A stretch of 57,603 nt of DNA, taken from JACQAI01 sp035507915 (GTDB taxonomy: Bacteria; Pseudomonadota; Alphaproteobacteria; Elsterales; Elsteraceae). The notes beneath the pieces are model-generated. The model saw only the letters and a program-made list of their open reading frames with translations, was not told where the DNA came from and made no database searches. Of the stretch, positions 53,525 to 57,603 are shown piece after piece. The translations under genes and the position numbers were made by a program. The DNA lies in the NCBI GenBank assembly GCA_035507915.1, contig DATJNS010000202.1, forward strand, positions 1 through 57,603. The letters are read 5' to 3'. The first letter of the stretch is position 1. The number at the start of each line of letters is the position of its first letter.

Positions 53525-54361
53525 TCAACCCGCTTGCCGATGGACGAACGCCTTGATCAGGGCGAGCGCGCGCAAGGACGCGGCCGAGGTCGGGTCGCGC
53601 GACACGAAGGTGTGCGGCTGGCCGTCGAACTTCTCGAGCGTGATCGTGCCGCCGCGGCGCCGGTAGGCGGCCGCGAAATTGTCCGCCATGTCCTGTGTCA
53701 AATTGTCGTCGTTGGTGCCCTGCAGGACCAGGGCAGGCGGCAGCGCGGCGGACTCGCCGCGCTCCAGGATGAGCTGCGGGTTGCCCTCCGCCATCTCGTC
53801 CTCGGACGCCCAGAACTGGTGGTGCGCGTCGACCAGCCGCGCGTTGTTGCGCGCCTTGACGGCACGGTAGCGCGCCAGCGGGTCGGCGACCGGCCAGCAT
53901 GCGATGATCCAGGGCAGCCGCGCGTCGACCGTCGCGGCACCTGCCGACGAATTGGGCAGCGCGAGGGCGCTGTAGCGCGGATCGGTCGGCCGCAGCGTGC
54001 TCAAGAGCAGCAGATGGGCGCCGCTCGAGGTGCCGAGCCCGCCGACGAGCTCGGCGCGGCTGCCGAATTCGGGCGCCTTGGCCTTGAGCCAGCGCACGCC
54101 CAGATTGACGTCCGCCACCGTGACGGGATAGCGCGCCGCAGGGGGCATGCGGAAGTCGATCGACAGCACGACGACCCCGTCGCCCGCGAGCGCCTCGGCG
54201 ATCGCGACGTTGTTCAGCCGGTCGCCGCCGGTCCAGGCGCCGCCATGCACCTCGAGCACGGCGGGAAACGGCCCGCTGCCGCGCGGCCGATAGAGCCGCG
54301 CCAGCAGCGGCGTGCCGTCCGGCCGCTGATACTCGATGTCCTCGACCTGGAATTCCGCCAT
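53525..54361 (-). CDS. Alpha/beta hydrolase (HSL/carboxylesterase type)
   Basis: The product is 278 residues from ATG 54361. HGGAW (39-43) forms the oxyanion hole; the nucleophile is S112 in GTSSGAH; VLQGTNDDNLTQD carries the acid Asp and GQPHTFVSRD the His. The pattern is that of HSL-type esterases; no signal peptide is seen. The substrate is unknown. Confidence 0.88.
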   Translation of the reverse strand: MAEFQVEDIEYQRPDGTPLLARLYRPRGSGPFPAVLEVHGGAWTGGDRLNNVAIAEALAGDGVVVLSIDFRMPPAARYPVTVADVNLGVRWLKAKAPEFGSRAELVGGLGTSSGAHLLLLSTLRPTDPRYSALALPNSSAGAATVDARLPWIIACWPVADPLARYRAVKARNNARLVDAHHQFWASEDEMAEGNPQLILERGESAALPPALVLQGTNDDNLTQDMADNFAAAYRRRGGTITLEKFDGQPHTFVSRDPTSAASLRALALIKAFVHRQAG

Positions 54362-54431
54362 CGCCGTCCCTGGTAGCAGATTTCGCCTTCGGGCCTCAAT
54401 GCCATCCGCGTGACGGCAAGGAGCCGTGGAC

Positions 54432-54450
54432 GCTCGGGACAAGCCCGAGC
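54432..54450. terminator. Hairpin downstream of phoB
   Basis: GCTCGGG-acaag-CCCGAGC, a perfect 7-bp stem, lies 35 bases past the phoB stop. It resembles a dispersed palindrome and may also terminate phoU-phoB transcription. Confidence 0.45.
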
Positions 54451-54484
54451 ATGACGCCTTGTCTGAGTGCCAGCGAAGAACGGA

Positions 54485-55189
54485 TCAGCCGGCGGCGGGC
54501 GGGTCGAGGGCGTAGCCGGCCGAGCGCACGGTGCGGATCGGATCGCGCTCCTCGGTGCCGTTGAGCGCGCGGCGCAGCCGGCGGATGTGCACGTCGACGG
54601 TGCGCGGCTCGACGTAGACGTCGGCGCCCCACACCGCGTCGAGCAGCTGCTCGCGGCTGAACACGCGGCCGGGATGCTCGAGCAGATAGCGCAGCAGGCG
54701 GAACTCGGTCGGTCCGAGATGGATGTCGCGGCCGTTGCGCTTGACCCGGTGGCCGGCGATGTCCATCAGCACGTCGTCGCAGCGCAGCACCTCGGCCTCG
54801 GCGCCCGGGCGCGAGCGGCGCATCACCGCGCGCACGCGCGCCATCAGCTCCGACGGCGAGAACGGCTTGGTCACGTAGTCGTCGGCGCCGCTGTTGAGGC
54901 CGCGGATCTTGTCGCCCTCCTCGCCGCGCGCGGTCAGCATGATGATCGGCATGTTGCGCGCGGTCGGCAGCCGCCGCAGCCGCCGGCACACCTCGATGCC
55001 CGAGAGCAGCGGCAGCATCCAGTCGAGCAGCACGAGATCGGGCTTGCGCTCGGCGGCGACGATCAGCGCCTCCTCGCCGTCGCGCGCCTCGGCGACGCGG
55101 AAGCCGTCGCGCTCGAGGTTGTAGCGCAAGAGCGTACCGAGCGCGGCCTCGTCCTCGACCACCAGCACCAGAGGCTTGATCGAGGTCAT
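54485..55189 (-). CDS. phoB: Phosphate regulon response regulator PhoB
   Basis: The product is 234 residues: receiver domain (VLVVEDEAALGTLL, D56 in LVLLDWMLP, YVTKPFSP) and an OmpR-type winged helix (LGPTEFRLLRYLLEHPGRVFSREQLLDAVWG, then YVEPRTVDVHIRRLRRAL). Its ATG overlaps the phoU stop (ATGA). It activates phosphate-starvation genes at Pho boxes. Confidence 0.96.
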   Translation of the reverse strand: MTSIKPLVLVVEDEAALGTLLRYNLERDGFRVAEARDGEEALIVAAERKPDLVLLDWMLPLLSGIEVCRRLRRLPTARNMPIIMLTARGEEGDKIRGLNSGADDYVTKPFSPSELMARVRAVMRRSRPGAEAEVLRCDDVLMDIAGHRVKRNGRDIHLGPTEFRLLRYLLEHPGRVFSREQLLDAVWGADVYVEPRTVDVHIRRLRRALNGTEERDPIRTVRSAGYALDPPAAG

Positions 55190-55935
55190 GACGCCGGGGT
55201 CTTGTCGGCTGCGTTGGCGCTTCCGGTGCGCGGATCGAGCACGGTGTAGCTCGTGGTGTCGCCCTTGGGACGGGTCTCCGTCATCGGCGTGCCGTGCACG
55301 ACGAAATAGATCGTCTCGGCGATGTTGGTCGCGTGATCGCCCATGCGCTCGATGTTCTTGGCGATGAACAGGATGTGGGTGCAGGGCGTGATGTTGCGCG
55401 GGTCCTCCATCATGTAGGTCAGGAGCTCGCGGAACAGGCTGTTGTACATGCCGTCGACCTCCTCGTCGCGCGACCACGCGGCGTGGGCCTTGTCGGCGTC
55501 GCGCTCGATATAGGCGTCGAGCACGTCCTTGATGATCTGCTGGACCAGCCGGCCCATGCGCGGAATGCTCGACGCGAGCCTGACCGCCGGCACCTGGTTG
55601 AGCGCCATGGTGCGCTTGGCGACGTTCTTGGCGTAGTCGCCGATGCGCTCGAGATCGGCGCTGATGCGCAGCGCCGCGACGATCGCGCGCAGGTCCTTGG
55701 CCATCGGCTGGCGGAGCGCCAGCAGGCGGACCACGAACTCGTCGACCTCGCGGTTGAGCGCGTCGATCCGCACGTCGCCGCCGATCACGGTCTCGGCGAG
55801 CACCGAGTCGCGCTTCATCAGGGCGGCGATGGCGTCGCTCAGCTGGGCCTCGACCATGCCGCCCATCTGGCTCAGGAGCTTGTCGAGCCGGTCGAGCTCC
55901 TGGTCGTAGGATCGCGCGATGTGCTGCTCATTCAC
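55186..55935 (-). CDS. phoU: Phosphate signalling protein PhoU
   Basis: The product is 249 residues from a GTG at 55935 after GGAAGG. Two PhoU helical repeats carry the metal-binding motifs LRISADLERIGDYAKNVAK and LFIAKNIERMGDHATNIAE. It restrains PhoR when phosphate is plentiful, usually with PstSCAB, which is absent here. A PhoB-like box lies 49-66 bases upstream. Confidence 0.97.
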   Translation of the reverse strand: MNEQHIARSYDQELDRLDKLLSQMGGMVEAQLSDAIAALMKRDSVLAETVIGGDVRIDALNREVDEFVVRLLALRQPMAKDLRAIVAALRISADLERIGDYAKNVAKRTMALNQVPAVRLASSIPRMGRLVQQIIKDVLDAYIERDADKAHAAWSRDEEVDGMYNSLFRELLTYMMEDPRNITPCTHILFIAKNIERMGDHATNIAETIYFVVHGTPMTETRPKGDTTSYTVLDPRTGSANAADKTPAS

Positions 55936-55983
55936 GGGCGGGAGCCTTCCTGACGGGGGACGCCAGCTGTTTACTACGAACAG

Positions 55984-56001
55984 ATGACGAGATTGTGACA
56001 C
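55984..56001 (-). promoter_or_regulatory. Candidate Pho box
   Basis: On the minus strand GTGTCACAATCTCGTCAT contains two 7-base half-sites (GTGTCAC, TCGTCAT) spaced 11 bases apart, matching the direct-repeat form CTGTCAT-N4-CTGTCAT with a few mismatches. Location upstream of phoU-phoB fits autoregulation by PhoB. Confidence 0.6.
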
Positions 56002-56079
56002 GGGTCCCGGTCCCGCCGAAGCGGCTCGAATCCGCCGCGCCGCGCGCTCTCGGCCGCCCTGCCGCCCGCCCGCCCGCGT

Positions 56080-57528
56080 CTAGCTGCGGGCCCGCGCGGC
56101 GATCTCCCGCGCCTCGCCGCCCCGGTCGGCGGCGGCGGGGTCGGCGGCGGGCAGGAACACGGTGAAGAGGCTGCCCTGGCCGACCTCGCTCTCGATGGTG
56201 AGCGCGCCGCGGTGGCGGCTGACGATGTGCTTGACGATCGCCAACCCGAGCCCGGTACCGCCGGCCTGCTTGGAGCGCGCCGGGTCGACCCGGTAGAAGC
56301 GCTCGGTCAGGCGGGGCAGGTGCTCGCGCGCAATGCCGTCGCCCTCGTCGGCGACCGCGATCGCGACCGCGCCGTGGGGCGCGCGTGGGAAGCCGCCCGG
56401 GGTGCGTCCCGGCCGGCTGGCGGCGATCCGCACCACGGTGCCGGGCCGGCCGTACTTGAGCGCGTTGTCGATCAGGTTCTGGAACAGCTGGGCGAGCTCG
56501 TCCTCGTCGCCGACGACGCGCGGCAGGTCGCCCGGGTAGTCGAGCTGGAGCCGCATCTTGCGGCGCGCCGCCTGCAGCTCGAAGGTGGCCGCGAGGTTGT
56601 CGAGGATGACGTCGAGCGCGACCGCCTGGGTCGGCGGCAGGTGCTCGTTGAGCTCGATGCGCGACAGCGACAGGAGGTCGCCGACCAGCCGGCCCATGCG
56701 CGTCGCCTGCTCCTGCATGATGCCGAGGAAGCGGTCGCGCGCCTCCTCGTCGTCGCGCGCCGGGCCGCGCAGGGTCTCGATGAAGCCGACCAGGCTGGCG
56801 AGCGGCGTGCGCAGCTCATGGCTCGCGTTGGCGACGAAGTCGGCGCGCATCTGCTCGGCGCGCCGCAGGCTGGTGACGTCGTGCATCGACAGCAGCGCCG
56901 TGGTGCCGTCCGGCGCGCGCATCGGCAGCGGCTGGACGCCGACCGAGAAATCGCGCTCGACCGGATCGGACAGGCTGAGATCGACCAGCCGCGCCGGCCC
57001 GCCGCCGAGCACGGTCGCCACCGCATCGAGCACCACCGGGTTGCGCAGCACGCTCGCCAGGTCGCGGCCGTTGAGCTGCTTGCCGAGCAGCTGGCGCGCC
57101 GACAGGTTGGCGCGCACCACGCGGCCGTTCTGGTCGAGCATCAACAGCGGGTCGGGGACGCTGTCGAGCACGGTCTCGCGGGTCTCGACCAGGCCGCGCA
57201 GCTCGTCGATCGCATCGCGGCCCCAGCGGTGCAGCTTGGTGATGGCGGCCACCAGGTCGCGGGCGACGCCGTAGCGCCGGGCGACCGCCGGCGGCTCGGC
57301 GCTGCCGCCGACCAGCCCCTCGGCATAGAAGCGCACCGCCTGCAGCATGCCGAGCTGGTGGCGCGCGAGGAAAGCGAAGGCGGTCGCGACGACGGCGAAG
57401 CCGAGCAGCGCCAGGGCCGGCGACAGCCCGCCCCACAAGGCGAGCGCACCGAGCACGAGGGCGACCGGCGCGCACATCGCGACGGCGCCGCTCACCACCT
57501 GGCTGGTCGACACGTCTCGGTTCGGCAT
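56080..57528 (-). CDS. phoR: Phosphate regulon sensor kinase PhoR
   Basis: The product is 482 residues: two N-terminal transmembrane segments (about 13-34 and 38-56) with almost no periplasmic part, a PAS domain (about 118-222: VPDPLLMLDQNGRVVRANLSA), a HisKA box with H237 in ANASHELRTPL, N-box NLIDNALKYG, G1 VADEGDGI, and FYRVDPARSKQAGGTGLGLAIVKH. This is the PhoR layout. It is 145 bases upstream of phoU, with which it pairs functionally. Confidence 0.95.
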   Translation of the reverse strand: MPNRDVSTSQVVSGAVAMCAPVALVLGALALWGGLSPALALLGFAVVATAFAFLARHQLGMLQAVRFYAEGLVGGSAEPPAVARRYGVARDLVAAITKLHRWGRDAIDELRGLVETRETVLDSVPDPLLMLDQNGRVVRANLSARQLLGKQLNGRDLASVLRNPVVLDAVATVLGGGPARLVDLSLSDPVERDFSVGVQPLPMRAPDGTTALLSMHDVTSLRRAEQMRADFVANASHELRTPLASLVGFIETLRGPARDDEEARDRFLGIMQEQATRMGRLVGDLLSLSRIELNEHLPPTQAVALDVILDNLAATFELQAARRKMRLQLDYPGDLPRVVGDEDELAQLFQNLIDNALKYGRPGTVVRIAASRPGRTPGGFPRAPHGAVAIAVADEGDGIAREHLPRLTERFYRVDPARSKQAGGTGLGLAIVKHIVSRHRGALTIESEVGQGSLFTVFLPAADPAAADRGGEAREIAARARS

Positions 57529-57603
57529 GCCGGCGCCACTGTGCGGCGCGGCGCGCCCAACCGCAAGCCGGCTTGTTCCAGCCGCACTCGAACCCGGCTA
57601 CCG

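Overview
The window is very GC-rich, gene-dense chromosomal DNA. Gene content and order point to an alphaproteobacterium of the Rhodospirillales/Hyphomicrobiales type: rsmI-yraN beside gshB with a divergent lpoA-like gene, rph-rdgB-hemW beside hrcA-grpE, separate dnaK-dnaJ, phoR-phoU-phoB, and a bactofilin. The lineage is an inference from synteny and codon bias; no rRNA or tRNA gene was seen. No stretch longer than about 300 bases lacks a gene.

Layout. (1) 1-5456: housekeeping and envelope genes: gshB, a SirB1/transglutaminase-like protein, a BON lipoprotein, yraN and rsmI on the minus strand, and a divergent LpoA-like lipoprotein gene. (2) 5466-29515: a catabolic block. It holds a TauD dioxygenase, a luciferase-like monooxygenase and an HpaB-type hydroxylase (minus strand); an enamidase-like amidohydrolase, phosphonoacetate hydrolase and a secreted alpha/beta hydrolase (plus strand); an ABC importer with a phytoene-desaturase-like oxidoreductase, a LacI regulator and an M19 dipeptidase (minus strand, with a LacI-type operator on its promoter); an alcohol dehydrogenase, a second TauD enzyme and a metal-dependent amidohydrolase; and a tight five-gene operon with two UbiD-family genes, one of which has lost the catalytic residues. 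A CmcJ-like gene is divergent from that operon, with three 38-bp hairpin repeats between them. (3) 29538-45931: core genes: a GlsB-like membrane protein, the rph-rdgB-hemW-TTC38 operon, an unrecognised gene at 33900, hrcA-grpE, a Rieske oxygenase, dnaK, dnaJ, dapB, trpB-trpA, a single-domain response regulator, a DUF2244 protein and nth. (4) 46067-57528: lipoprotein/bactofilin/EI24 genes, adenosine kinase, typA with an AmpG-like transporter coupled to it, a family 9 glycosyltransferase, an esterase, and phoB, phoU and phoR.

The most notable observations are a 15-residue open frame with tandem Trp codons upstream of trpBA (a likely Trp leader peptide); the catalytic/degenerate UbiD pair; a LacI operator placed on the predicted start point of the importer operon; an AmpG-like gene whose only plausible start is CTG; an enamidase homologue with Gln in place of a metal-binding His; and a PhoB-like box before phoU in a pho cluster with no pst genes. 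Functions rest on motifs read by eye, with no database search. Substrates of the catabolic block are not determined.
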